Of a stretch of DNA of 64,000 nucleotides, positions 24,531-35,200 are shown in pieces. The stretch comes from an uncultured Eubacteriales bacterium (GTDB lineage Bacteria > Bacillota > Clostridia > Oscillospirales > Acutalibacteraceae). The stretch is taken from the NCBI GenBank assembly GCA_934486705.1, contig CAKSQS010000008.1:1-64000 (forward strand). The letters run 5' to 3'. The notes under the pieces are model-generated. The model saw nothing but the letters and a program-made list of their open reading frames with translations, was not told the DNA's origin and did not search any database. Numbering within the stretch: the stretch's first letter is position 1; the number at the start of each line of letters is the position of its first letter. The translations under genes and the position numbers were made by a program.

Positions 24531-26633
24531 ATGCGAAACAGTATTTTTAAAAGAACAGCAGCAATCGCGTTTGCCGCCGTGCTTTCGTTTGCCTGCCTTA
24601 CCGCTTCCGCTAAAAGCGCCGATAACGCGTATACCTACGATTCGTGGGAGAATGCGGTTGAAGTGCCCTCGGGTTATGAGGCAGCGCTCAGCTTCGGCAT
24701 CGAAAAAGCCGCCGCACTTAAAAGCCCTATGGATATGTACGCCTGCGGTGATAAGCTTTATGTGCTGGATACCGGGAACAACCGTATAGTTATATACAAT
24801 GCGGATTTCAAGCCGGAAAAGATAATTGATAAATTTTACATAACCGAAAACGGTACAAAAAACCTTACCGAGCTTAATGAGGCGCAGGGCATATTTGTAA
24901 CGGCGGACGGCAGAATTTACATTGCAGACACAGCGAACGCAAGGGTTATTATATGCAATACCGACGGTATGGTAAAGACCGTGCTTACAAAGCCGGAAAC
25001 CGAGAATTTTCCCGATTCGCTGCAATTTAAGCCTATAAACGTTTTGGTGGACGACGCCGACAACACCTACGTTTTAGCCGACGGATTTTACTACGGCGCT
25101 ATTGTGTACGACGCCGAGGGTAACTACAAAAACTTTTACGGGGCGAGCAAGGTAAAGGTTACCGCCTCGCTTATTGCAGATAGATTTTGGCGCAAATTTA
25201 TGACCGGCAAACAGCTTGATTACACAAGAAATTATCTTCCCGCAACCTTTACTTCATTTGATATAGACTCAAAAAACTTTATATACACCGTAACGGCTGA
25301 TAAAAGCGGCGCTATAAGGCGGCTCAATTACCTGGGAAACGATATTTTCTCGGTTGAGCAAGGACCCGACCCGCTGGATAAATCGGTTTACGGCGACAGA
25401 ACGCCGCAGTATATAGGCGGCACATGGTACAACACAAGCTTTGCGGATATTGCGGTATCGGAAGAAGATTTCGTTTACGTTTTGGACCGCACCAACGGCA
25501 GGGTTTTTCAGTATGATAAGGACTCAAACCTTATAAACGTTTTCGGCGCAAAGGGCAACCAAAAGGGAACGTTCAAAACGCCTGCGGCGATTGAAACGGT
25601 TGGCAGAAATGTGCTGGTGCTCGACCAGGATAAGGGAGAAATAACACTTTTTGAGCCAACGGATTACGGCAACGTTATAAGCGACGCTACCGTGCTTTAC
25701 CACAAGGGCTTATTTGACGAGGCGTTTGATAAATGGCAAACGGTGCTTTCATATAACTCAAACTGCGACCTTGCCTACCGCGGCATAGGCAGAGCGTATT
25801 TGCAGCAGGGCAAATATGCCGAAACCATGAAATACGCCAAACTCGGGCAGGACAGACTGGGCTACTCAAAGGCTTTCAGGTTTTACCGCTCGCAGCTGGC
25901 GCGAAAATACTTTGTCCCCGCGGCGGCGGTGCTTGCGGTTATTATAGCGGCGGCGGTCATTATTTCCAAAAACCGCGATAAAATAAGGCAGCGCCTTAAT
26001 ATATCGCCGCGAAAGCCGCGCCTTTTCAGGGCAAAAAGTATTATGCTGCACTCGGTGGATTTTTACGAAAAGCTGCACACCGATAAATCGAAAACAACGT
26101 TTATAAGCGCTTGTGTTGTGGCTTTCTTATTCTTCATAGGGCAGATAATCGCAAGCCTTGCCACCGGCTTTATTTTCAATAAAAACAACATTACCGAATT
26201 TAACGGCTTTTTTATAACCGCGCAGTCATTAGGCTTTGTGGCAATATGGGTTCTGAGCGATACGGTTGTGGGAAGCCTCAGGTTCGGGCACGGAAATGTG
26301 CTTAATATTTTCAACGGCACGGCGGCGGCGCTCGTTCCGTACACCGCCACCATATACATAAACATTATTTTAAGCCATTTATTTGTTTATGAGGAGCAGG
26401 GAATTATGAGCATAATTTCCGCAATAGGGCTTTTATATACCGTTTTCCTGCTTTATCAGTCTACAAGAATCAATCAGAAATACACGGTGCTTGAGGCGGT
26501 TGCCTCAATGCTTTTGGATATTCTGGTGGCGGTAATAATAATTCTGCTGCTTGTCATTATTTATATGCTGGTGCGCCAGATGTTTATTTTTGCCGCAACG
26601 GTATTCCAAGAAATAATTTACCGCATCAATTAG
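24531..26633 (+). CDS. NHL beta-propeller - TPR - Yip1-type membrane protein
   Basis: A 700-residue composite. Signal peptide 1-27; NHL-type propeller repeats about 55-385 (LYVLDTGNNRIVIYN, IYIADTANARVIICN, VYVLDRTNGRVFQYD, VLVLDQDKGEITLFE); a TPR-like pair about 387-445 (LFDEAFDKWQTVLSYNSN, GKYAETMKYAKLGQD); a transmembrane helix about 462-484 followed by a basic cytoplasmic stretch; and a Yip1-type domain of about five helices (523-700). The propeller would face outside, with Yip1 helices in the membrane. Function is unknown. Placed between permeases and a DUF5696 gene, it may be an accessory or sensor of the importer. Confidence 0.75.
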   Translation: MRNSIFKRTAAIAFAAVLSFACLTASAKSADNAYTYDSWENAVEVPSGYEAALSFGIEKAAALKSPMDMYACGDKLYVLDTGNNRIVIYNADFKPEKIIDKFYITENGTKNLTELNEAQGIFVTADGRIYIADTANARVIICNTDGMVKTVLTKPETENFPDSLQFKPINVLVDDADNTYVLADGFYYGAIVYDAEGNYKNFYGASKVKVTASLIADRFWRKFMTGKQLDYTRNYLPATFTSFDIDSKNFIYTVTADKSGAIRRLNYLGNDIFSVEQGPDPLDKSVYGDRTPQYIGGTWYNTSFADIAVSEEDFVYVLDRTNGRVFQYDKDSNLINVFGAKGNQKGTFKTPAAIETVGRNVLVLDQDKGEITLFEPTDYGNVISDATVLYHKGLFDEAFDKWQTVLSYNSNCDLAYRGIGRAYLQQGKYAETMKYAKLGQDRLGYSKAFRFYRSQLARKYFVPAAAVLAVIIAAAVIISKNRDKIRQRLNISPRKPRLFRAKSIMLHSVDFYEKLHTDKSKTTFISACVVAFLFFIGQIIASLATGFIFNKNNITEFNGFFITAQSLGFVAIWVLSDTVVGSLRFGHGNVLNIFNGTAAALVPYTATIYINIILSHLFVYEEQGIMSIISAIGLLYTVFLLYQSTRINQKYTVLEAVASMLLDILVAVIIILLLVIIYMLVRQMFIFAATVFQEIIYRIN

Positions 26634-26652
26634 TAAAGGAGATTTTTCGCAT

Positions 26653-28827
26653 ATGTTGAAAAAAGCGTTGGCGGCTATTTTAACCGCGCTTTTATGTGCA
26701 GGCTGCCTTTTCGGCACTGCTGCTGCGGCGACTGAGGATTTTCGTGAAAACGAATTTACAAAATGCGCCGAAAATTCCCTTTACGAGCTTTATGTTATAG
26801 GCGCGGGCGAGCGCAGCGGCGAATTTTACGTTAAAAATAAATCAGGCGGCGAAGCATTTTACTCAAACCCGCAAAACCGCGATTTTTCACCCGACGGGCT
26901 GCGTGAAACCGAAAAGGAAAGCTCACAGCTTTTAATTCAGCTTTACAGCGAAAAAAGCGGGGCGCTTAGAACCCTTAACAGCTTTACGGGCGCGGGCGAG
27001 GGGAAATATGTTACCGTTGCTTTAAGTGATGCCGGGTTTGACGCGGCTTATAAAATTAACGGCGCAGTTAAGCTGACGCTTAAAATCCGCCTGACGGATA
27101 AGGGCTTTACCGCCGAAACGGATGTTTCAAAAATTAACAACATAAAAAACAATGTGGTTACAAATATTCAGCTTTTGCCGTATTTTTCAGCCGCACCCTA
27201 CGGCGGGCAGGGCTGGTCGCTTGTGCCTGACGGCAGCGGCGCGCTGATTTATAATAACACCGAAAAGGCGAACGCCGCGGTTTACGAAAAGGCGGTTTAC
27301 GGCGGCGACGCAGCCTTTGCCGAAACAGTAAGGGCAACCGAAACCGAGCAGGCTTATATGCCGCTGTTCGGCGCAAAGGCAAACACAGGCGCGTATCTTG
27401 CCGTGATTGATAAGGGGGCTGAAAACGCCTATATCAACGCGGTATCAGCTACCGATGCCACGGTCTACAACCGTGTGTACTCCTCCTTTAAAACAGTAGG
27501 GTCGGATAAAATTTCAATCGGCGAGGGCGTCGGCGAAATATCGGCGAACACCGAAACCTACGATATCTCATCACCGCTTACAAAGAAAATAAAGGTGAGC
27601 TACCTTTTAGCCGAAAAAAGCGCCGATTATTCCGATTTGGCCCGGCTTTACCGCGAGCATTTGGGGCTGAAACAAGGCAATATAAGCGCCGAGCCCTCGG
27701 TGTTCTTAGAGCTTTACGGCGGGCTTAAAAGGAAGGAAAGCGTTTTCGGTATTCCGCTTACGGTATTTAAAAAGCTTACCACCGTAAAGCAGGCAAAGGA
27801 AATTGCAAGCTATTTTAAGGAGCAAACGGGCGCTGAACCGATAGTATCATACCGAAATACCGACACGGCAATAATTTCGGGCAAAATACAGAATAAATAC
27901 CGCTTTAAAGGCTCACTCGGGAGCAAAAAAGAGCTTGAAGAGCTTAAAAAGCTTTGCGGCGGCAATTTGTTTTTGGAAAACAATATTTTCTCTGCCCAAA
28001 AGGGCGGAAACGGATTTTCCGCCGTCGGTGATACAACGGTAAGAATTAACCGCAACAGCGTAATGCTTTATAATTTCAATCCCGCCACCACGCTGAAGGA
28101 TAAAGATATGCCGGCGGCTTATGTTATTAAATCAACCGAGCTTAATAAAATTTACACAAAGTATTTTAATTCATTAAATAAGGCGGGGTTTGAGTCGGCA
28201 TTTGTAAATCTCGGCAATACCGCATACTCGGATTTTGATACCGACGGCTACATAAGCCGTGCCGATACCGTGAAAACATTCGGCACACTTCTTGAAAAAT
28301 ACGGCAAAAACGGGCTTGTGTATTCGCCCAATGCCTATGCGTTTGCGGCGGGTAAATACACGGCGGATACGCCGTTATATTCCTCGGGCTATGATATTAT
28401 CAGCGAGGACATACCTTTTTATCAGTTAGTGCTTTCGGGCGTTAAGGAGTATTCAACCGAAAGCCTGAACCTTGCGGCTAATACCGATGTTACATTTTTA
28501 AAGGCGCTTGAAAGCGGCGCGTCGCTTAAATTTACCTTTGTTTACGGCAATATAACCTCGGTTAAAAACACGCAGTACGATTATCTTTTCGGGGCGGATT
28601 TTAATAACCGTAAAAATGAGACAGCCGAATACCAGAAAAAACTTTCGGCGGTATATAAGGAGCTTGGCTCGCGCGTTGTTAAAAGAAATTCCGTAATCGG
28701 CGAGGGCATGCGGCTTACCGAGTTTGAAAACGGCTCGAAAATTATTATAAACTACTCTGAAAAGGCAGTAAAAACAGAGTACGGAACCGTTGAAGCGGGC
28801 AATTATCTTACAGTAAAGGAAGGGTAA
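26653..28827 (+). CDS. Secreted DUF5696-type protein
   Basis: A 724-residue exported protein with signal peptide 1-25. The N-terminal third contains long beta-rich stretches (NVVTNIQLLPYFSAAP, WSLVPDGSGALIYNN) and the later part has barrel-like segments (GAEPIVSYRNTD, NKAGFESAFVNLGNTAYSDF, YSPNAYAFAAGKYTADTPL). This matches DUF5696 proteins that accompany Yip1-type and permease genes in clostridial sugar-import clusters. The composition resembles a glycoside hydrolase-like barrel, but no catalytic pair can be named. Its gene sits 19 bases after the Yip1 gene and 6 before the next permease, so it belongs to the operon. Confidence 0.7.
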   Translation: MLKKALAAILTALLCAGCLFGTAAAATEDFRENEFTKCAENSLYELYVIGAGERSGEFYVKNKSGGEAFYSNPQNRDFSPDGLRETEKESSQLLIQLYSEKSGALRTLNSFTGAGEGKYVTVALSDAGFDAAYKINGAVKLTLKIRLTDKGFTAETDVSKINNIKNNVVTNIQLLPYFSAAPYGGQGWSLVPDGSGALIYNNTEKANAAVYEKAVYGGDAAFAETVRATETEQAYMPLFGAKANTGAYLAVIDKGAENAYINAVSATDATVYNRVYSSFKTVGSDKISIGEGVGEISANTETYDISSPLTKKIKVSYLLAEKSADYSDLARLYREHLGLKQGNISAEPSVFLELYGGLKRKESVFGIPLTVFKKLTTVKQAKEIASYFKEQTGAEPIVSYRNTDTAIISGKIQNKYRFKGSLGSKKELEELKKLCGGNLFLENNIFSAQKGGNGFSAVGDTTVRINRNSVMLYNFNPATTLKDKDMPAAYVIKSTELNKIYTKYFNSLNKAGFESAFVNLGNTAYSDFDTDGYISRADTVKTFGTLLEKYGKNGLVYSPNAYAFAAGKYTADTPLYSSGYDIISEDIPFYQLVLSGVKEYSTESLNLAANTDVTFLKALESGASLKFTFVYGNITSVKNTQYDYLFGADFNNRKNETAEYQKKLSAVYKELGSRVVKRNSVIGEGMRLTEFENGSKIIINYSEKAVKTEYGTVEAGNYLTVKEG

Positions 28828-28833
28828 TGTTAA

Positions 28834-29754
28834 ATGAAAACACAAAACGGCAAAATTAAAAAGCATCATCTTTCCTACACAGGCAGAAAAGCGCTTTACG
28901 GCTATTGCTTTATTGCAATTTGGATACTCGGCTTTATAAACTTTTTTGTTCGCCCGCTTATTGATACGGTTATTTACTCATTTAATGACGTTCAGTTTGA
29001 CAGCAGCGGCATAAGCCTTACCTTTAACAGCTTTTCCGCCTACCGCAGGGCGCTGTTTGAAGACCCCGACCTGCTGAGGGAGCTGCTTGGCTGCTTTACG
29101 GAGCTTATTTATTCTGTGCCGGTAATAGTGGTGCTCAGCATTATGATTGCCGTAATGCTTAACGAAAACTTTGTGGGTAAAACGTTTTTCAGGGCGGTTT
29201 TCTTCCTGCCGGTTATAATTTCAGGCGGGGCGGTGCTTTCGGTAATACGCGGCAACGATATGATGTCTATGATGGTTGAGGGCACAAAAAGCGGAAGTAT
29301 GCTTGAAATTTCAGACGTGCAGACCCTCATTCAGGAGTTTGCGCTGCCCGAAAAGCTTTCGGGATTTTTAATAACCGTATCAAACACCGTGTTTGATATG
29401 CTTTGGAAATCCGGTATACAAATACTGCTGTTTTTAGGCGCGCTGCAAACCATAAGCCCCAGCATTTACGAGGCGTCGAAAATTGAGGGCGCTTCGCGGT
29501 GGGATAACTTCTGGAAAATAACTATTCCTATGATTTCGCCTATGATATTGCTTGCGGTTATTTATTCTATTATTGATAGCTTTACCGACTCGGGTAACGC
29601 CATAATGAGCCGCATTTTAAACAATGCGAATTACCTAAAATATACCGACGGCTCGGTGCTTTCGGTGCTCTACTTTATTTCAACCCTGCTGTTTATCGGC
29701 ATTGTGTATTATGTATTGAATAAAACGCTGCCGTATTCCGGTTCAAAGAGGTGA
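28834..29754 (+). CDS. Carbohydrate ABC permease (MalF/UgpA type), system B
   Basis: A 306-residue membrane subunit. It carries the EAA motif as EASKIEGASRWDNFWKITIPMISP and a broad loop with FVRPLIDTVIYSFNDVQF. It differs from the 22737 permease in having a longer extracytoplasmic insert around residues 140-170 (MVEGTKSGSMLEISDVQTLIQ), a feature of permeases next to DUF5696 genes. Ribosome site GGAAGGG just before the start. Confidence 0.92.
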   Translation: MKTQNGKIKKHHLSYTGRKALYGYCFIAIWILGFINFFVRPLIDTVIYSFNDVQFDSSGISLTFNSFSAYRRALFEDPDLLRELLGCFTELIYSVPVIVVLSIMIAVMLNENFVGKTFFRAVFFLPVIISGGAVLSVIRGNDMMSMMVEGTKSGSMLEISDVQTLIQEFALPEKLSGFLITVSNTVFDMLWKSGIQILLFLGALQTISPSIYEASKIEGASRWDNFWKITIPMISPMILLAVIYSIIDSFTDSGNAIMSRILNNANYLKYTDGSVLSVLYFISTLLFIGIVYYVLNKTLPYSGSKR

Positions 29755-29759
29755 CGCTT

Positions 29760-30695
29760 GTGGCAAAACGGAAAAATAAAGGTCTTTCGGCGCTGCCGTT
29801 TAAAATTTTCAGGTTTATTATTCTTTTGGGACTTTCCTACATACTGCTTTACCCGCTTATATTTATGCTTTCAATGGCGCTGCGCCCGCTCGATCAGGTT
29901 GCCGACCCTACAATAGTATGGATTCCGAAATCACTGACGCTAAGCAACATAATCAATGTTTTCGGGTTTATGAAATTCGGAAAAGCCTTCGGCAATACAA
30001 TGCTTATTTTCGTGCTGAGCGCAGCAATAGAGGTTATGACCTGCGCTATTGTGGGCTACGGCTTTGCAAGGTTTGATTTCCCGCTCAAAAAGCTTTGGTT
30101 TGTGGGCGTTTTACTTACAATTCTTGTGCCTACCCAGTGTATTATGATTCCGCTTACCCTGCAAATAAGGTATTTCGACTTTTTCGGAATAAGCAGGCTG
30201 CTTTCAGCCTTTGGAATAAATGCCACCGTAAATATGCTTAATACCCCGTTTGCGCTTTATGTGCCATCGCTTTTTGCAAGCGGAATACGCTCGGGGCTGT
30301 TCATATTCATTTACCGCCAGTTCTTTTTGGGGTTGGCACCCGAGCTTGAGGACGCGGCATATATTGACGGCTGCGGACCGTTTAAAACCTTTTTAAAGGT
30401 AATGCTGCCGCTTTCAAGCGGGTCAATTATCATAGTGTCGCTTTTATCGCTTGTGGCGCACTGGAACGACACAATGTTTTCAACCTTTTTCTTTGAAAAC
30501 TTAGATACACTTAATTCTCAGCTGTCGCTTTTGCAAAGAACCGTATCGCAGAGCGTAAGCGGAGATATTGTAGGGGCGACCGCAGCCTATCAGCAGGCGG
30601 GGGCGCTGCTGTTTATGCTTTTCCCAATGACGGTATACATCATTTTCCAAAAGTGGTTTACCGAAAGCATACAGACCTCGGGAATAGTGGGATAA
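29760..30695 (+). CDS. Carbohydrate ABC permease (MalG/UgpE type), system B
   Basis: A 311-residue membrane subunit with EDAAYIDGCGPFKTFLKVMLPLSSG as the EAA loop and an N-terminal YPLIFMLSMALRPLDQVADP segment. GTG at 29760 is preferred because GAGGTG lies 6 bases ahead, inside the end of the previous gene; another GTG at 29751 overlaps that gene's stop but has no ribosome site. It pairs with the 28834 permease and precedes a sugar-binding lipoprotein, giving a complete importer apart from the ATPase. Confidence 0.92.
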   Translation: MAKRKNKGLSALPFKIFRFIILLGLSYILLYPLIFMLSMALRPLDQVADPTIVWIPKSLTLSNIINVFGFMKFGKAFGNTMLIFVLSAAIEVMTCAIVGYGFARFDFPLKKLWFVGVLLTILVPTQCIMIPLTLQIRYFDFFGISRLLSAFGINATVNMLNTPFALYVPSLFASGIRSGLFIFIYRQFFLGLAPELEDAAYIDGCGPFKTFLKVMLPLSSGSIIIVSLLSLVAHWNDTMFSTFFFENLDTLNSQLSLLQRTVSQSVSGDIVGATAAYQQAGALLFMLFPMTVYIIFQKWFTESIQTSGIVG

Positions 30696-30758
30696 ACCGG
30701 TATACAGGCTTTGTTAAGTCTTTATATAAATACAGCCGTAAGGCAAAAGGAGATTATT

Positions 30759-32216
30759 ATGAAAAAGTCAGCTTTAAGATTATTTGCATTTTCACTTTCG
30801 CTCGCTTTGATTTTTTCCTGCACGGCGTGCAAAAAATCAAACAGCTCGGACAATGAATCGCTTACCGATAGCTTTGTCGATATTATTTATGACGATGAAG
30901 AAAGCGGCAGCACCGACAGTACCGACAGCAGCAAAATCGACGCAAATCACGGCAGCAGCGTAGCCCTTGACACGAAGGACCTTGAGAAGGACTCTAACCC
31001 GCAGAAGGAGTTGCAAAAGCAGCTTAAGGACTCCGCAAAGGGCAAGACGCTCAAAATACTTTCCACCTGGGGCGAGGACGGTCTTATGAACCAGTGCTAC
31101 CGCTCAATGTTTAAGGCGCTTTGCGGCGGGAACCTTGAAATTATTCGTTGTGCCGATTGGAGCGGTATGCAGCAGAAGTTAGCTTCAATGCACGCGGCAA
31201 ACAACGCGCCCGACCTTTACGAGGTTACAAACCAGGACTACCCCTCGGTAGTTTACAGGGGAATTATTGAGCCTTTGAGCGACCACATTGACTTTAACAA
31301 CGGGGTTTACAGCGACGCCGACCGCAAGCTTTTAAATGAACTGAAATTCAACGGTAAGGTATACTTCTGGCCCACTTTCAAAGAGCCGAACGGCGCGAGA
31401 ACTGGTCTTTGGGTAAACGACAGTGTTTTTGAGCAGTTCGGTATACCCGAAAACCAGAGACCGAAGGCACTTGTTAAGGCTAACAACTGGACATGGGACA
31501 CCATGTACGACCTTATAAAGAAAACCACCGATAAGGCTAAGGGCATTTACGGTCTTGCAACCCCCGAAAATTCAAGCTTCCCCTACGGTATGGCGGCAAC
31601 TACGGGCGAGGACCTTATTAAGTACACAAACAACGGAATTATAAGCAACTTTACATCTGCCAATATTACCCGCGCCATGAATATGTATAAAAAGATGAGC
31701 GACGCCAACTACTGCATAATTCAAAAGGCGGCGGACACCTTCCAGAACGGCAAGGCGGCTATGATGTACGGTGTGGCATCAAATGTAAACAACAAGAAAA
31801 TCAACGCAATGGCACAGGACGGCACTGCTTATATAGTACCCTTAGCGCGCGACCCCAAGCAGAGCGGCTACAATGTTTTTGCAACGGTTGACGGTCTTGC
31901 AGTTCCCAGCGGCTCTAAAAATAAGGACATTGCAATGAACTTTATTAAAATGCTCAGAGCGTCCGACCATTACAGCAACCAGGTTGCCGAAATTTACTAC
32001 AAGCAAAATAAATTTACAACCCAGGCAAGGCAATATTCAGAGGACTGCGTAAACAAATACAATATGGTACCCGTAACCTCCCTCGGAATAAAGGAAATTC
32101 TCGGCACTACATGGGAAGCATGGGGTCAGAACTTCTTACAGAGTAACGCTACATGGGAGACCAGGGGCGCAGAGTATTCACCCAAAATTCAGAGCATACT
32201 CGATAAGTTAGGTTAA
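30759..32216 (+). CDS. ABC transporter sugar-binding lipoprotein, system B
   Basis: A 485-residue lipoprotein with the lipobox at Cys21 (IFSC), an acidic Ser/Asp-rich linker (about 30-75) and a bilobed binding domain. It shares long stretches with the 9981 lipoprotein: STWGEDG, CADWSxMQQKLASMHAANNA, FNGKVYFWPTF, NNWTWDTMY, FQNGKAAMMYG and the ending ETRGAEYSPKIQSILDKLG. The start at 30759 has AAGGAG 7 bases ahead; the frame reads upstream to 30711 without a site. It follows the two system B permeases by 63 bases. Confidence 0.93.
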   Translation: MKKSALRLFAFSLSLALIFSCTACKKSNSSDNESLTDSFVDIIYDDEESGSTDSTDSSKIDANHGSSVALDTKDLEKDSNPQKELQKQLKDSAKGKTLKILSTWGEDGLMNQCYRSMFKALCGGNLEIIRCADWSGMQQKLASMHAANNAPDLYEVTNQDYPSVVYRGIIEPLSDHIDFNNGVYSDADRKLLNELKFNGKVYFWPTFKEPNGARTGLWVNDSVFEQFGIPENQRPKALVKANNWTWDTMYDLIKKTTDKAKGIYGLATPENSSFPYGMAATTGEDLIKYTNNGIISNFTSANITRAMNMYKKMSDANYCIIQKAADTFQNGKAAMMYGVASNVNNKKINAMAQDGTAYIVPLARDPKQSGYNVFATVDGLAVPSGSKNKDIAMNFIKMLRASDHYSNQVAEIYYKQNKFTTQARQYSEDCVNKYNMVPVTSLGIKEILGTTWEAWGQNFLQSNATWETRGAEYSPKIQSILDKLG

Positions 32217-32252
32217 GGCTTATATTACAAAAGATTAAAAGGAGCAAGGCAT

Positions 32253-35200
32253 ATGAGGTCTGAAAAAACGGCAAAGCTTATAAGCATTTTACTGACATTG
32301 GCAATGCTGGTAACAACGGCTTCGGTGTCGGTAGGGCTTGCCGCTTCGGCAGATGATACAAAGGTAGATTGCGATTATTCCTCGGTGGGTAAGCTTTTAA
32401 AGCCATACCTCAACGATTATTATACCGCCCTCAATATGTATGACGGCGCGGGGCTTGATGTTCGTGATGACGGCGTGCTTGCAATAGACCTTGACTGGCG
32501 CTGGCAGGTAAACAGTATTGATAAGGCTGTGGCGCTCACCGCCCCTTACGCAATTTACGATATTGCAGAAAATACCGATTTAACGGCAGTTTTCAGTGAC
32601 ACTACCGATTTTTCAAAAGTAAGCTTTTTCACGAGCGAAGATATGGTAAGCTGGAGCCCGGCTGATACCGAGATAGACGGCAAGACCGTTACCGTTCGGG
32701 CTGCGAGCGGTGTAAGCTATGTGAAAATTGCGCTGCCGACAGATAATAACCGCGATGCGGGGATTAAATCCGTCAGCTACACGGCTGCACCCGAAAACGA
32801 AAATTTCAAGCGCTTTGATTTTTCACAGTCGGGCACGGGCGCTTATGAAAGCAAGGGAATTTATAAGGGCAACACCGTTCAGGCGGATTGGACCGCGCTT
32901 GACGGAGCTAAAACCGCAAATTCTTATGAAGGCTGCCTTACCTACCGTGTTCAGCCCGGTACGCGTTTCAGCTTTAATGTTACAAATGCCGAAAGAAGTA
33001 CGGATATTGACAGCATAGCAAGAAAATTAGGCTATGAAGACGTGCTTGATTTTAATATTGAGGTTTATGCATCAAGTGATAACGTAACCTTTGAAAAGCT
33101 GAACGTAAAGCCGGTTTACAGCGGCGGTCACGCTAATAATCAGCCGCGCGTGTGGGACTCAAGCCACCCGACACGCCACGACGCACGCAGGCGCGCCGAC
33201 TGGAATTTCATTGTTCCCGACGGTATAGCCTATATAAAGCTTAAATTCCCCGTGACGCAGAATTTAAGCACAATGACAAGCGCCGGCGGGGAAAAGGTAT
33301 GGCCTTATCCCGGCAATGATTTATTCGATATTAACCGCGTGGAGTTTACAGCCCCCTCTGCCGAAGAGGCAAAAAAGGTAAATGCAAACTATTCCACAAT
33401 GTCAAACAAGCAGCACCCCCGCATAAAGGATTATTACAGCACCTTTAAAATGTACGACGGCGTGGGTCTTGAGCTGCGTGACGGCGCAATAGTTATTGAT
33501 AAGGATTGGCGCTGGCAGGTAAACAGCGTTGATAAGGCGGTAGAGCTTACAAGCCCCTATGCAATTTACAATATTGAAAAGGGCACAGAGTTCTGCGCAA
33601 CATTTACCGATACAACCGATATTTCCAAAATAAACTTTTACGCAAGTGATGACGCGGTTACATGGGAAAAGGCGGAAATTAAAACCGATGGTAAAAAGGT
33701 TACTGTAGCCACGGCGGCAAAATCGGAATTTGTGAAAATAGAAATGCCGACCGATAACGACTATAACGCCGGTATTAAGCTTGTAACCTACACAAAGGCG
33801 GTAAATGCCGCTAATGTAAAGCGACTTGACTTTGCCGACGCCGCAAATACAGGCGCATTTGAGCAAAGCGGTATTTATAAAGGCGTTGTTATTCAACCTG
33901 ATTGGACAGCGCTTGACAGCGCCAAAACCGAAAACTCTTATAACGGTTATTTAACCTATAAGGTGCAGCCGGGCACGCGCTTCGGCTTTACCGTTACAAG
34001 CAACCGCAGCGCCGATTCGGCGGCGGAAAAATTAGGCTTTAAAAAGGCGACCGACTGGAATATTGAGGTTTACGCATCAAGCGATAATGTAAGCTTTGAA
34101 AAGCTGAACGTTACCCCCGCTTACAGCGCGAGATACGCAAACTATCAGGAAAGCGGAGACGCACGCCGCAGCGCCGATTGGAGTTTTACCGTACCTGACG
34201 GAATTATTTACATAAAGCTTAAATTCCCCATTACACAGAATTTAACCACTATGACAAGCGCCGACGGGGAACAGGTATGGAAATGGATCGGCAATGATTT
34301 GTTCGATATTGACCGTGTTGAGTATTCGGCAATAAAGTACGATTATTACAAGGAAAACGACGGCGATTACTTTATAGACGGCACTTTGAGCGAGGAAACA
34401 AAGAGCGATTTCGGTATAAATGATTATCATCAGAATATCAGTCGCGATAACGGCTTCGGCGGCGTTTTTGAAGGTAATTGGGATGGAATGTACTATAATC
34501 GCCGCCCATACGTAGAGTATATGGTAAGACCCGGAAAATCCTTTTATGCAGGATTTATAACAATGTATATGAATAATCTTAACGAATTCCTAAAAATAAA
34601 GGATTATGTAATAGAAATTCAGGGCAAGCAAGCAAACGGCGACTGGGTAACTGCCAAAACCGTTACGGTGAACGCCGAAAACAGCAATAACAAGCACCAT
34701 TTGGTAATGCTTACCGCCGAGGAAAACAAATACACATATCTGCGGATTGTTTGGCCTACAAAAGCCAATGATTCTTATGCGGGCAATACCTGCTTCGGTC
34801 TTGCCGAGGTGGCTTTTACGGAGTCTTATGCCGAGTTTGACAGCTACGGCACATACAGTGAATATCAGTACACCGGCGTATCAAAGCTTGACTTTGCCGA
34901 TGAGGTTTACAACGATTTACTGCTCTACCGCTACAACGGCGTTGAAATAGCCGAGCTTGCCGACGGCGCGGCATACCTTGCCGCCACCGAGGAATACGCA
35001 AAGAACGGCGCAAAGGTACAGCGCCCATATGCAGTGTATCTTGTAAAGCCCGATACCGACGCTGTATTCTCGGTGACACGCGATACCGCAAAATGCGAGG
35101 CAATGGGCAAAAACTGGAGCATTAAGCTTTATGAATCGGCTGACGGCAAAAGCTGGACTGAAAACACGGCTGCACCCGAAACCGCAAATAATGCCGGCAT

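Noticed and set aside
24384..25025. A 213-codon minus-strand frame.
   Set aside because: It lies antisense across a permease end and the start of the propeller gene, with no ribosome site or recognisable product.
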